From Gleimia hominis (GTDB taxonomy: Bacteria > Actinomycetota > Actinomycetes > Actinomycetales > Actinomycetaceae): a stretch of DNA of 64,000 bases. Positions 17,302 to 26,456 of this stretch are shown here, one piece after another. The notes beneath the pieces were generated by a model. The model searched no databases. It worked only from the letters and a program-made list of their open reading frames with translations, and had not been told where the DNA came from. Numbering within the stretch: position 1 is the first letter of the stretch; each line of letters starts with the position of its first letter. The stretch spans positions 310,001 through 374,000 of the forward strand of contig NZ_CP126963.1 of NCBI RefSeq assembly GCF_002871945.2, given 5' to 3'. A program made the translations under genes and the position numbers.

Positions 17302-18048
17302 TTATTTCCACTCTAGCGCGTGTGGGTCAATGCCTTCCTGTTCCAAAACAGAGCCCACTTTCCACCCGGAACCGACCCATAGTACACGCCGGTTTTGTTC
17401 AAATCCAGATAGTATTCGCGCCGCCCAACCGCGCGGGTTAGGTGCAGCTGTAGCGTCAACAATCGCTACTTCTGAAGTGAGTGCTTCCACCAGGCCCGCA
17501 CTTGTCTTTCTCGCACGCACAGTTGAAGGTGCCGGGTTTCCGGGCGTGTTTTCAGGCTCGTTTTCCTGAGGTACTTCGCACACCGGTGCGGGCAGGAACT
17601 CCATTTGGTCGGGTTGCCCATGGGTTTGCGCAATGGCGTCCACCACGCCTGTCGGGAGCTCACCGGTCCACCCCAGTGCCATGGGGGAGAGGTTGTGCAG
17701 TGCAACCACCAGGCCCGGGTCTGCTGCAGCCCACCGCTTGGCCCAGTCCGCGTTGTCCGTGATGATTACCTCAAACTCCGCAGGCTCCACGTGCGCCGGG
17801 TTGGCGAACCACAGGGCGGTACCCTCAGTGAAACCAGTTCCAGTAAGCCACATGAGGGCCTGCCATGAAGGGGGCATCGCCACGGCCACGCGAGCCTGCT
17901 CGTCTGCCAACTCGTAAATCGCGCCCGCGCACTTGGAAATCCAGCGGGCAACATTTGAGCCAACGAGTTCCGTTCGCGCCTGCCCATACCACGTTAAACA
18001 CGGCTCAGCAGACGCTTCGAGTGCCCTCAAGGTGTCTAAAGAAAACAT
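17302..18048 (-). CDS. TIGR03089 family protein (AMP-ligase-like fragment fold)
   Basis: 248 residues from ATG 18048; the GTG at 18066 is possible. The opening LDTLRALEASAEPCLTWYG and RVAVAMPPSWQALMWLTGTG match TIGR03089, an actinobacterial family that resembles the N-terminal part of acyl-AMP ligases but lacks the P-loop-like STGxTxxPKG motif and the C-terminal catalytic half. Function unknown. In M. tuberculosis the homologue (Rv3268) also lies beside an LCP gene, supporting an envelope role. It is divergent from whiB. Confidence 0.8.
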   Translation of the reverse strand: MFSLDTLRALEASAEPCLTWYGQARTELVGSNVARWISKCAGAIYELADEQARVAVAMPPSWQALMWLTGTGFTEGTALWFANPAHVEPAEFEVIITDNADWAKRWAAADPGLVVALHNLSPMALGWTGELPTGVVDAIAQTHGQPDQMEFLPAPVCEVPQENEPENTPGNPAPSTVRARKTSAGLVEALTSEVAIVDATAAPNPRGWAARILSGFEQNRRVLWVGSGWKVGSVLEQEGIDPHALEWK

Positions 18049-18128
18049 ACTGTCACTTTGGCACACAAAAAGTCTGGGCGGGAAGCGACTGTCAGAAAGT
18101 AGAGTAATCTCATATACTCTTAAACAAC

Positions 18129-18157
18129 TTGACTATGCGGAATAACACGCGTGTAAT
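18129..18157 (+). promoter_or_regulatory. Probable whiB promoter
   Basis: TTGACT (18129-18134), a 17-base spacer and TGTAAT (18152-18157). A start site near 18164 leaves a 30-base leader to the GTG at 18195. The TTG of the -35 box opens a longer in-frame reading of WhiB, which the promoter makes unlikely. Confidence 0.5.
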
Positions 18158-18194
18158 TCTAAAAGGCAACAAAAAGCAATCGAGGGGAAAACCA

Positions 18195-18482
18195 GTGTGG
18201 AATATTCTTGGTGACGGTCCGCTGACAATCGATAATCAGGGTACCGTTTCTCTCGACGACGGCGTGTTAGCTTGGCAGGCAAATGCCCTGTGTGCGCAGA
18301 CGGACCCAGAGGCATTCTTCCCAGAAAAGGGAGGCTCCACCCGCGAAGCCAAAGCCGTATGCCAAGAATGCGCGGTTCGGGAACAGTGCCTGCAGTACGC
18401 ACTCGCCAACGACGAACGGTTCGGCATTTGGGGTGGCATGTCCGAGCGGGAACGAAGGGCGTACAAACGCCGCGCCGTTTAA
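18195..18482 (+). CDS. WhiB-family Fe-S transcription regulator (WhiB2/WhmD-like)
   Basis: 95 residues from GTG 18195, supported by GAGGGGA 6 bases upstream. The four cluster cysteines are visible: LCAQ, then CQECAVREQC (CxxC and CxxxxxC). The GIWGG turn and basic C-terminus (RRAYKRRAV) bind DNA or sigma factor. WhiB proteins hold a 4Fe-4S cluster and bind the principal sigma factor. The neighbourhood (LCP, TIGR03089, Rv3259-like, DUF3499) equals that of mycobacterial whiB2, which is needed for septation. The WhiB2 assignment therefore rests on synteny. Confidence 0.9.
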   Translation: MWNILGDGPLTIDNQGTVSLDDGVLAWQANALCAQTDPEAFFPEKGGSTREAKAVCQECAVREQCLQYALANDERFGIWGGMSERERRAYKRRAV

Positions 18483-18494
18483 TGAGTCCGCGTG

Positions 18495-21400
18495 ATGAGC
18501 TCGCAAACTAACTCCATCACCGCCCTGATCGTCACCGGTGGGAACACCCCGTATTTAAAAGAAACGATCGCTGCGGTCACGCGTCAAACCCGCCTTCCAG
18601 ATCGACTGCTCGTAATCGACTGGTCCAACCAAAACGTTGACCTTGAGGACGTGCGGACCCTCCACGTGGGGCCGTGCCAAAACTTCGGTGACGCCCTCAA
18701 AAAAGCAATCGAACAAGACCCAACCATTACTAACTGCGACTGGCTGTGGCTACTGCACGACGACGCGGCGCCCCTAACGAACTGCCTGCAAGAACTGGAA
18801 CGCGCCGCCGTTAACGGCCCCACCGTCGGAGCCGTGGGGCCAAAGTGCATGGCGTGGTCCGACCCCACGCGTCTGCTGTCAGTTGGGATTAAAGCGTCGC
18901 GAACCGCGCGGCGAATGGACGATATCGCGGCAGAAGAAATAGACCAGGGGCAATACGACGACACCGCGGACGTGCTCGCCGTGGGGACCGCCGCGATGCT
19001 GGTCCGCACCGATACTTACACGCACCTAGACGGATTCGACCCCGCGTTGGGCCCATTTGGGGACGGTTTAGAGTTCGGCCGTCGAATCCGCCTGGCCGGA
19101 TACCGCGTAGTCGTCGCGCCGGGCGCAAAGATTCGGCACGCCCGCGCCTCATACCGGGCCGTTAGAGACCATGCTAAAGCTCAGTTAGACCGCTCGTATG
19201 CGCCGCGGCGTAGCGCGCAAATATACAACGCCCTGGTGGCCGCACCGGCGATACTAACGTGGGTGATGCTAGCGTTCCTGCCCGTCGTCACTGCGCTGCG
19301 ATGGGCGTGGCGAGTGGTCACCAAAAACTTCGAACTGGGCCGCGCTGAATGGCAAGCCATGGTGCAGGTTCTGCGCCGAACGCCCGACGTCTTCAGAGCG
19401 CAGCGTCGCATCCGCAGAACCTCGCGGGTACCCCGCAGCGTCCTGCGGCACCTCGAGGTGTCCAACCGTGAAGTGACGCGAGCCGCTCGCACTCGGGCGC
19501 GCAAAGAAAAACGTCGCGAACCCGCGCAGCAACTGGAACCCATAGCTGCGCGCCTACTGCGCAACCACCGGGCCAGAACCCGCGCTGGCGCGGCCGCGGG
19601 CGCACTCATTACCCTCATACTCACCGTGCTTCTACTGCGCCCGGTGGTCACCGGACTATGGGGGCAGGCGTGGGTGAACCTTCCAGATTCGTGGCTGCTC
19701 CTAGTTAAACAAGCCTGGGGCGGATGGGTGTTCTCTGCCGGCGGATACCCCGGGCCCACAGACCCGCTGCTCGCAGTCTGGGCCTTACTCACCGCCCCGT
19801 TCGCGGTTTTCACCATCCAACCGCAAACCGTTCTGCTGTGGTTTTGGTTGCTCGCCCCCGCACTTGCCTGGGCAGCTATGTATGCGGCCGCCGGCGCGCA
19901 CAGTCAAAGGGTTGCGCTCAGACTCATTGCCGCAACCGTGTGGACCGGCCTGCCCACGTTCCTGCTCGCCTGGTCCGACGGGCGCCTAGCCGCGGTGTGC
20001 ACACACGTTGCCCTGCCACTACTAGTGCTTGGGATAACGCGCACCAGTGGGTTCGCGCGGCCGCTGCTGATCCGCGGGGCACAAAACCAAATCGAGCAAA
20101 CCCCTCCGGTGCGCAGCGAGTACGCGGCACTAGCTGCACTGGCCACCCTCGTGATTGCCAGCAGCGCCCCGTGGACATTTGCACTAGTGCTCCTGCTGAT
20201 CGCGATTTTGCTGGTGCGCGGTAGGAACCACCGCTGGGCACTACTGCTGACCGCCCTCCCGACCGCAGTTTTCCTCGCTCCCACGTATGCGCATGCTTTC
20301 GGGCTTGGCATGCGACAGGGCGCGCAGTTCCTACTGGCCGAAAACGGGCAGGCGCTCGACTACGCGGCCCCCTCAAGCCTGGACCTACTGCTCGGTATTC
20401 CCCACGAATGGTTGGGAACGACTGCGGGCTACATTATTTGGCTCCTGCCCACCGCACTCGTAGGAATCGGTGCGTTCGGCGCCCTCGCGAGCCGCAGGCA
20501 GGCAGTTAGTGTGCGCCTGCTGATGCTGTTCGCAGCAGCCAGCTTGGTGGTAGCCAACCTCACCACCCGCACGGTCGTGGACCTGCAAGATGCGTGGGTG
20601 CGGGCCTGGCCCGGGACCGCGCTCAGCATTGCTGCAGCCGCACTAATCGTGGCCGCGTTGCGTGCGTTCGCACCACTGTGCCTAGTGGACCGACCCAACC
20701 GCGCAACCCGTTACCGCCGCGCCTTCGACACGGCCGCGGCCGTGGGCTTCGTGCTGGCAATGGCAGCGCCCCTAACCGTGATCGGCACGTGGCTTCCCCG
20801 GGCAGTCGACACCGACCAGAGTGTGCAAACCCACGCCCCGCGCGCACCTCTAGCCAGTGTTGACGCTCAGCATTCGACCCGGCACACGCGCCTGCTGGTA
20901 ATTAGTGTGGACGCGGGGCGGTTGAGCGCAGCCGTGCGGCGGGCGCAAGGACCTCAACTGGCGGATTCGAGTGCGCGCCTACGCTGGGACAGGGCCCACG
21001 CAGTCAAGCAAGTGGAAAGTGCTCACGCAGACGAACAAGCGCAAAGCCTTCACGCAGGCAAACAAGCGGATACGGTGGACGCGCTCACCACGGGGAGTGC
21101 GGAAGACAGGGACCTGGCGCAGATGCTGACTCGGCTGGTGCAAGCCCCAGATGAGACCACTGCGCGGGCGCTGCAAAGCTTTGCGATAGACCAGATCGCA
21201 CTCGCCCCTGGAACCGGGGTGGCGCGAGACCGGACGATGGCAACTCTAGATTCATTCGGAGCGCTGCAACGCGCAGGGGAGTCGGAGTTAGGTACCCTCT
21301 GGCGCGTGCGCCCGGATGGGCAAGCACCAGCCCGGTTATACGTCGATGCTGCAGCGCGGGGGAGCGGCTACATAAGTGCGGACACGACCGCGCAGGCCGG

Positions 21401-21644
21401 GCAGAAACTCACGCTCACCGAACGCGCGGACGCAAACTGGCATGCCACGGTGCAAGGCCAAGCGCTGCAGCCCACCCAACACGGATGGCAACAGGCCTTC
21501 GACGTGGGCACGAGCAGCGGAACGGTGCATGTTTACTACGGCAACCCGTGGCTTTACACCTGGTGGGTGGCGTGTGCCGTGACCGCAGTGGGGTTGGGAC
21601 TCATGCTCATTCCTGTTAGAAGGAGGCGCCGCAGTGCCGTTTAA
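18495..21644 (+). CDS. Large multi-pass family 2 glycosyltransferase
   Basis: 1049 residues. Residues 1-240 form a GT2 domain: ALIVTGGNTPYLKETIAAV, the metal-binding HDDAAP and FGDGLEFGRRIRLAGYRVV. A helix near 255-275, a basic cytoplasmic loop (290-355) and roughly ten further helices (365-760) follow. Then comes an extracytoplasmic domain (770-1015) and a last helix with a KR-rich end. GT2 proteins with membrane tails transfer sugars to lipid-linked wall polymers. The domain near 835-861 contains three 9-residue repeats. The gene starts 12 bases after whiB and overlaps the DUF5719 gene. Sugar and acceptor cannot be read from sequence. Confidence 0.85.
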   Translation: MSSQTNSITALIVTGGNTPYLKETIAAVTRQTRLPDRLLVIDWSNQNVDLEDVRTLHVGPCQNFGDALKKAIEQDPTITNCDWLWLLHDDAAPLTNCLQELERAAVNGPTVGAVGPKCMAWSDPTRLLSVGIKASRTARRMDDIAAEEIDQGQYDDTADVLAVGTAAMLVRTDTYTHLDGFDPALGPFGDGLEFGRRIRLAGYRVVVAPGAKIRHARASYRAVRDHAKAQLDRSYAPRRSAQIYNALVAAPAILTWVMLAFLPVVTALRWAWRVVTKNFELGRAEWQAMVQVLRRTPDVFRAQRRIRRTSRVPRSVLRHLEVSNREVTRAARTRARKEKRREPAQQLEPIAARLLRNHRARTRAGAAAGALITLILTVLLLRPVVTGLWGQAWVNLPDSWLLLVKQAWGGWVFSAGGYPGPTDPLLAVWALLTAPFAVFTIQPQTVLLWFWLLAPALAWAAMYAAAGAHSQRVALRLIAATVWTGLPTFLLAWSDGRLAAVCTHVALPLLVLGITRTSGFARPLLIRGAQNQIEQTPPVRSEYAALAALATLVIASSAPWTFALVLLLIAILLVRGRNHRWALLLTALPTAVFLAPTYAHAFGLGMRQGAQFLLAENGQALDYAAPSSLDLLLGIPHEWLGTTAGYIIWLLPTALVGIGAFGALASRRQAVSVRLLMLFAAASLVVANLTTRTVVDLQDAWVRAWPGTALSIAAAALIVAALRAFAPLCLVDRPNRATRYRRAFDTAAAVGFVLAMAAPLTVIGTWLPRAVDTDQSVQTHAPRAPLASVDAQHSTRHTRLLVISVDAGRLSAAVRRAQGPQLADSSARLRWDRAHAVKQVESAHADEQAQSLHAGKQADTVDALTTGSAEDRDLAQMLTRLVQAPDETTARALQSFAIDQIALAPGTGVARDRTMATLDSFGALQRAGESELGTLWRVRPDGQAPARLYVDAAARGSGYISADTTAQAGQKLTLTERADANWHATVQGQALQPTQHGWQQAFDVGTSSGTVHVYYGNPWLYTWWVACAVTAVGLGLMLIPVRRRRRSAV
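20994..21074 (+). repeat. 27-bp coding tandem repeat in the GT2 gene
   Basis: Three units of 27 bases (20994, 21021, 21048) encode AHAVKQVES, AHADEQAQS and LHAGKQADT. The units are diverged but keep HAxxQ. They lie in the extracytoplasmic domain, in frame, so copy-number change would not break the protein. Confidence 0.75.
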
Positions 21645-23025
21645 CTGGAAAGAAGGATTAAAACTGTCTGCGCTGGGCGTGTCTGCGCTCGTGTGCGCCG
21701 GCGCACTTGGAGCCACTGGGTTCATTGACGTATTCACTTCCAGTGCTGCGGTTCAAACCGCGCCCGCTTCCGTGTCCGCTTCGCTGGAAAACTCACAGGC
21801 CCAACTCACCTGCGTGCCACATGGGCTAGCCGCCGACGGAGCCGACACTATCGCCGGTGACCTTCAGGTACTTGAAGATGGGGGCCAGTGGGTCGATGAA
21901 CTCCAAACGCTGAGCACTAACGGTCCCGGCAGCCAGGTAGACCAAAAGAACGCAAAGAGCCTGCGTGATCCAGTGCGCATTCAGGTGCGCACCCAGGCAG
22001 ATACCCGAGTTTACACTTCCGCGATTACGCAATCTCACACCGCGCACGACAACGGGTTAGCGTGGAGCCGGTGCGGCGCTCCAACCATGGAAGGTTGGTT
22101 CGCGGGCGCGTCCACCGCGGTTGGGAATCAATCCGTTCTGGTCTTAGCCAATCCGTCGGATGCGGCGGCAAACGTGAGTCTGCAGGCCTGGACTTCCGTT
22201 GGCCCCCTGGATATTCACCCCAGCGTGGTGGTCCCCAAGCTCAGTAGCGTACGCGTTAATTTAGCTAGTTATTTTCCGCAGGAGGAGGCGCTCGCGGTGC
22301 ATGCGCGCGTCGATGGGCCCACGCTCGGAATGAGTTTGCTAACCACTTCGGTGGCGGGCGTAGCCCCTCAGGGAATGAATGCTACTGGCCCGGCTGCGCA
22401 ACTGGAACGCAAACTTGTGTTCCCCGGGTTCATGGCCACTAACTCACACCCGCGGCTGCGGCTCGTGAACCCCGGGCAAAAAGACGCGGTGGTGACGGTG
22501 CAGGCACTCACCCCCAAGGGAATGCAGGACGTGCCGGGTGCCACGGACCTCACGGTTGATGCTGGAGCGGTACTGGAACTGAACATGGATGGGTTACCTG
22601 GGCCGCACGTGGGGATAACAGTAGACTCATCAGTGCCAGTCACGGGCGTGCTCACAGCGGACGTGGAGGGCAAACGCAACGAAGATGGCGACGCGGTGTC
22701 CGACCGCGGCGTATGGGTGCCCGCGGCCGCCAGTAAGAACCTCGGGGGACTGGTTCCCGACTTAGCGGGGCTTAATGCGGAACTGTCGCTCGTGAACCCA
22801 GCGGGGGAACCAGCGCACGCTCGTGTGATGGGCAAACCGGTTACAGTCCCTGCGAACTCCACGGTCACGGTGGCGGCGAAAGGCAACGTGCAGGTGAGTG
22901 CGGACCGCCCCCTCTTCGGTGCTGTCACGCTCACAAAAACAGGGGATCAACCGGCAATCGCTTCGTTACCACTTACGGATCCCACTCAACTTAACCCCCC
23001 GCTACAGCTGAACATAACTCGCTAA
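21634..23025 (+). CDS. DUF5719 family secreted or anchored protein
   Basis: 463 residues from GTG 21634, with AAGGAGG 7 bases upstream. One N-terminal signal-anchor helix (LSALGVSALVCAGALGATGFIDVF) is followed by an all-beta extracytoplasmic region made of repeated modules of about 100 residues (LVLANPSDAAANVSLQAW, LRLVNPGQKDAVVTVQAL, LSLVNPAGEPAHARVMG). The modules resemble the N-P-x(3-5)-A-x-V pattern of DUF5719. Biochemical role unknown. It overlaps the GT2 gene by 11 bases, as in other actinobacteria, so it probably works with that enzyme outside the membrane. Confidence 0.82.
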   Translation: MPFNWKEGLKLSALGVSALVCAGALGATGFIDVFTSSAAVQTAPASVSASLENSQAQLTCVPHGLAADGADTIAGDLQVLEDGGQWVDELQTLSTNGPGSQVDQKNAKSLRDPVRIQVRTQADTRVYTSAITQSHTAHDNGLAWSRCGAPTMEGWFAGASTAVGNQSVLVLANPSDAAANVSLQAWTSVGPLDIHPSVVVPKLSSVRVNLASYFPQEEALAVHARVDGPTLGMSLLTTSVAGVAPQGMNATGPAAQLERKLVFPGFMATNSHPRLRLVNPGQKDAVVTVQALTPKGMQDVPGATDLTVDAGAVLELNMDGLPGPHVGITVDSSVPVTGVLTADVEGKRNEDGDAVSDRGVWVPAAASKNLGGLVPDLAGLNAELSLVNPAGEPAHARVMGKPVTVPANSTVTVAAKGNVQVSADRPLFGAVTLTKTGDQPAIASLPLTDPTQLNPPLQLNITR

Positions 23026-23039
23026 CGCACGTGCTTTGG

Positions 23040-23119
23040 GCGTGCACAACTCGCCAGCGTGGGTGTCGTATGCGTGCAGAACTCGCCAACGTGGGTGTCG
23101 TATGCGCGCACAACTCGCT
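23040..23119 (+). repeat. 32-bp tandem repeat after the DUF5719 gene
   Basis: Units at 23040-23071 and 23072-23103 differ at two positions; a half unit follows at 23104-23119. Each contains AACTCGCCARCGTGGGTGTC. The array starts 14 bases after the DUF5719 stop, in the convergent gap before the zincin-like gene. Confidence 0.88.
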
Positions 23120-23182
23120 TCGTGCGCGTCTAGCTCACTGCGGGCGCTTCGGGCGCGGGATCCGCGCTGTTTAATGGTTGGT

Positions 23183-23620
23183 TTAATCGTTGGGGCCGCG
23201 CATCAGGTCGTCTCGGTTAATTCCCGTGAGGTCCCCGAACTGCTCCGCAAGTAGTGCCCGCACGAACGCGTGCAAACCCGACGAGAACTCGCGGTGGCTC
23301 GCGCGCCCAGCCCGGTAGCTGATTGGGAGCCGGTACAGGATAATCCGGGCCCGCAGGCCAGCCATCCGATCCACTGCGAAAGCGCGGCAGAGGTTAACCA
23401 TCGGGGATTCCCACGGAGCCGGATCAACGGGTGGACAGTCTTCCACCGCCACCTCAATTTCTCGCAACTGCGGGTACCTGGCGGCCATTTCGTTCGCATG
23501 CATCATCACGATCTCGTTGAATGACTCCGACCACGTGCGGCGGGCAGGGACGACGGGGGAAAACAGGGGGCCGCGCGCGCCTCTGCCATGCCGATCTCGG
23601 TTCCGAACCACTGGACGCAT
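23183..23620 (-). CDS. Zincin-like (Rv3259-type) protein lacking HExxH
   Basis: 145 residues, from the family annotated as metallopeptidase (Zincin_1, PF06262). The family normally carries HExxHxxG near the C-terminus; here the matching segment reads VRALLAEQFGDLTGINRDDL, with LAEQF in place of the zinc site. A catalytic zinc is therefore not expected. The body (FNEIVMMHANEMAARYPQLREIEVAVEDCPP and RIILYRLPISYRA) otherwise fits. Position between the whiB/GT2 block and DUF3499 equals mycobacterial Rv3259. Possibly a structural or adaptor protein; no function is assigned. Confidence 0.78.
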   Translation of the reverse strand: MRPVVRNRDRHGRGARGPLFSPVVPARRTWSESFNEIVMMHANEMAARYPQLREIEVAVEDCPPVDPAPWESPMVNLCRAFAVDRMAGLRARIILYRLPISYRAGRASHREFSSGLHAFVRALLAEQFGDLTGINRDDLMRGPND

Positions 23621-23700
23621 AGCTGCATTCTAAACCATGCTCCCCGCTGTACCGGCGCGGTGGCCTACAGAAACCCTGAGGATTCACCTATTCTGGATGG

Positions 23701-24072
23701 GTGAGTGCGATGCGAGTTTGTTCCCGACCTACCTGCCGTGAAGCGGCGGTAGCTTCGTTGACGTATGACTATTCTGAGGCCACAGCTGTCTTAGGACCCC
23801 TGCCGCCCAACCGGGAGCCGCACGCGTACGAGCTTTGCGAAAAGCACGCCCACAACTTCACAGCTCCCCGCGGCTGGCAGGTAATCCGCTTAGAAACAAA
23901 CTTCGAACCCGCCCCACCCTCCCCCGATGACCTGCTGGCACTGGCGGACGCGGTGCGGGAAGCGGGACGTAAACCAGCGGGCAACACCCCACCGGGCGCA
24001 GGGCGTGAACCGGGGCGCGGTGACAGTGCTGCGAAGAGGCGCCACCACTTCCGGATAGTAGAGGGCGGTTAG
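23701..24072 (+). CDS. DUF3499 family protein
   Basis: 123 residues from GTG 23701, or 120 from ATG 23710. The core RVCSRPTCREAAVASLTYDYSEATAVLGPLPPNREPHAYELCEKHAHNFTAPRGWQV contains CxxxxC and CxxH, a probable zinc-binding ribbon, and is characteristic of DUF3499 (Rv3258c). The tail is disordered and basic. Function unknown; the family is restricted to actinobacteria. TATTCT six bases before the GTG would fit a leaderless transcript. Confidence 0.85.
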   Translation: MSAMRVCSRPTCREAAVASLTYDYSEATAVLGPLPPNREPHAYELCEKHAHNFTAPRGWQVIRLETNFEPAPPSPDDLLALADAVREAGRKPAGNTPPGAGREPGRGDSAAKRRHHFRIVEGG

Positions 24073-24127
24073 GGCGCAGCGAGGATATGATTGATGTTAG
24101 AACCGAGCTGAACGGAACAGTGAACTG

Positions 24128-24811
24128 ATGAGCGCCAGTATTCTTGTTGTTGACGACGACGTTGCCCTCGCGGAAATGATCGGCATTGTGCTAGGTGGGG
24201 AAGGCTTCAGCGTCTCTTACTGCCACGATGGGGACGAAGTGATGGGCGCGTTCCGCGCCTTGAACCCAGACCTGATTTTGCTTGACGTGATGCTCCCCGG
24301 GCTGAACGGTATCGAACTGTGCTCCATGATCCGCGCTGAATCTGACGTGCCGATCGTGATGCTAACGGCCCGCACAGACACCAGTGACGTCGTCGCTGGG
24401 CTAGAAGCCGGGGCGGATGATTACGTTCCGAAACCCTTTAAACCCAAAGAACTGGTGGCGCGCGTGAAAGCTCGGTTGCGGGGCCGGGAAGTACTTGAAG
24501 AAGAACACCTGCAGTTCGGGGAGATCCGGGTGGACGTGTCGGGTCACCAGGTGTTCCGCGGGGAAGAAGAGATTGCCTTAACCCCACTGGAGTTCGACCT
24601 GCTGGTAGCGCTTGGGCGGGCCCCTTGGAAAGTGTTTTCGCGCGACGAACTGCTTGAAAAAGTGTGGGGTTACCGCCACGCGGCCGACACCAGGCTAGTG
24701 AACGTGCACGTGCAGCGGCTGCGTTCAAAGATTGAACGCGACCCCGAACACCCCGAAGTGGTGGTAACCGTCCGCGGGGTTGGCTACCGCATCGGTAACT
24801 CTGGAGCGTAA
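24128..24811 (+). CDS. mtrA: Response regulator MtrA
   Basis: 227 residues, OmpR type. The receiver has VDDD, phospho-acceptor Asp53 (LILLDVMLPGLNG), Thr80 and Lys102 (DDYVPKPFKPKEL). The winged helix ends with VNVHVQRLRSKIERDPEHPEVVVTVRGVGYR, almost the MtrA consensus. MtrA controls cell division, wall hydrolases and replication-linked genes in actinobacteria. It is followed after 6 bases by mtrB, then lpqB. In this genome it lies directly after DUF3499; in M. tuberculosis tmk, sahH and other genes intervene. Confidence 0.95.
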   Translation: MSASILVVDDDVALAEMIGIVLGGEGFSVSYCHDGDEVMGAFRALNPDLILLDVMLPGLNGIELCSMIRAESDVPIVMLTARTDTSDVVAGLEAGADDYVPKPFKPKELVARVKARLRGREVLEEEHLQFGEIRVDVSGHQVFRGEEEIALTPLEFDLLVALGRAPWKVFSRDELLEKVWGYRHAADTRLVNVHVQRLRSKIERDPEHPEVVVTVRGVGYRIGNSGA

Positions 24812-24817
24812 CCACTC

Positions 24818-26431
24818 GTGTCTTCACCCACGAAGCTGTTTCGTCGAATCGCGCATTCGCGGTTGACGCTTCCGCTGCGCCGGTCCCTATCATTGCGGAT
24901 CGCGGTCATCATGAGTTTTGTTGCCATCGCTATCCTCGCCGCCCTGTTCCTTGTGGTGACCTACCAGGTGCGGGCCGATATATTTGACCAGCGGCGCGGG
25001 CAGATCCTCGACGACGCGTCCGTTAGGTTCACGCAAGCACAATCCACATTCGACCAGTCCACCGCCACCACCCCGGACCAGGTGCAAGACCTGGCGAACC
25101 AACTGGTGTCTTCCCTGCAAACCTCGTCCGCCGGTTCAGGGGTTATCTCCACGGTTTTGCTGCGTTCCCCCAGCGCTTCAAAAACTTTTGCGATTAACGA
25201 GTTGATTGACCGGGACCTCGTGGACGTCATCAGTGCGAAAATGCGCGCTCAGGTAGCGGCGGGCGCGGAGTCTTACTACCAATCCGTTTCCATTCCCTCC
25301 GAAAATGGCACTTCTGTACCCGCAATCGTAGTGGGCTCCCTGGTTCGACTCCCCATGGCGGGCGATTACGAACTGTATTTGATCTATTCTCTGCGTTACG
25401 ACCAGACCGTTATTTCCACCATGTTTTCCACCCTGTCAGTTGGCGCCCTCCCGGTGGTGTTCATCCTGGCGCTGTCCATCTTCGCAATCGTGTACAACCA
25501 GCTTCGCCCCGTGGGAGTCACTGCCCGTGCCGCCACGAAACTGGCGGACGGAGACCTCACGGCCCGCGTGCGAATCCGTGGGGAAGACGAGATGGCGAAG
25601 CTGGGCCGGGCATTCAACAACATGGCGGACTCCCTGCAAGAAACCATCGCGGAATACGACAAGCTCTCGCAGCTAGAGCAGCGCTTCGTCTCCGACGTGT
25701 CCCACGAGCTCCGCACGCCCCTCACGACAATCCGGATGGCGGAAGAAATCCTGTACGACGCCCGGCAGAATCTGGATCCCATGATGGCGCGTTCAACGGA
25801 ACTGCTGCACGAGCAGGTGGATCGGTTCGAAAAAATGCTCGCGGACCTGCTGGAGATTTCTCGATACGATTCGCGCAAGGCGAGTTTGGAAGCCGACGTG
25901 ACGGACCTGCGCGGAGTGGTGAGTAAGGTGGTGGAAGCGAACCAGACGCTTGCGAATAAACTGAGTGTTCCCATTGAGGTGGATATGCCCTCTACTCGCT
26001 GTATTGCAGAGGTGGACCACCGGCGGATCGAACGGGTGCTGCGTAACTTGCTGGTCAACGCGATTGAACACGCGGAAGGTAAACGCGTGAAAATAACGGT
26101 GGCAACAGACCCGACGTCAACCGCGGTGCGGGTGCGTGACTGGGGCGTGGGCATGGATGAGCAAACGCGCGAACACGTATTCGAACGGTTCTTCCGCGCA
26201 GACCCGGCGAGGACCCGCACCACGGGAGGTACCGGGTTGGGCTTATCTATCGCGAAAGAAGACGTGGCTCTGCACCACGGGGTGATAGAAGCCTACGGGG
26301 TACCGGACGAAGGATCCGCCTTCCTCGTGACCGTGCCGAAAGTGGCCGGTGAAGACGTGCGTTCGTTCCCGCTGCCACTGTGGGAAGGGGTAGATCACGC
26401 CACCACGTCGGAAGGTGGCTTATCTTCGTGA
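24818..26431 (+). CDS. mtrB: Sensor histidine kinase MtrB
   Basis: 537 residues from GTG 24818. Two helices (about 25-50 and 205-230) flank a sensor of about 150 residues. HAMP follows, then HisKA with His296 (SDVSHELRTPLTTIRMAEEILYD), and HATPase with NAIEHAEG, RDWGVGMDEQ, FERFFRADPARTRTTGGTGLGLSI. The sequence RTPLTTIRMAEE is typical of MtrB. It phosphorylates MtrA and responds to envelope state, in mycobacteria partly through LpqB. The C-terminal 25 residues after the ATPase domain are variable. Confidence 0.94.
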   Translation: MSSPTKLFRRIAHSRLTLPLRRSLSLRIAVIMSFVAIAILAALFLVVTYQVRADIFDQRRGQILDDASVRFTQAQSTFDQSTATTPDQVQDLANQLVSSLQTSSAGSGVISTVLLRSPSASKTFAINELIDRDLVDVISAKMRAQVAAGAESYYQSVSIPSENGTSVPAIVVGSLVRLPMAGDYELYLIYSLRYDQTVISTMFSTLSVGALPVVFILALSIFAIVYNQLRPVGVTARAATKLADGDLTARVRIRGEDEMAKLGRAFNNMADSLQETIAEYDKLSQLEQRFVSDVSHELRTPLTTIRMAEEILYDARQNLDPMMARSTELLHEQVDRFEKMLADLLEISRYDSRKASLEADVTDLRGVVSKVVEANQTLANKLSVPIEVDMPSTRCIAEVDHRRIERVLRNLLVNAIEHAEGKRVKITVATDPTSTAVRVRDWGVGMDEQTREHVFERFFRADPARTRTTGGTGLGLSIAKEDVALHHGVIEAYGVPDEGSAFLVTVPKVAGEDVRSFPLPLWEGVDHATTSEGGLSS

Positions 26432-26456
26432 GTAACCGGGCAGGAGGAGAATACGC

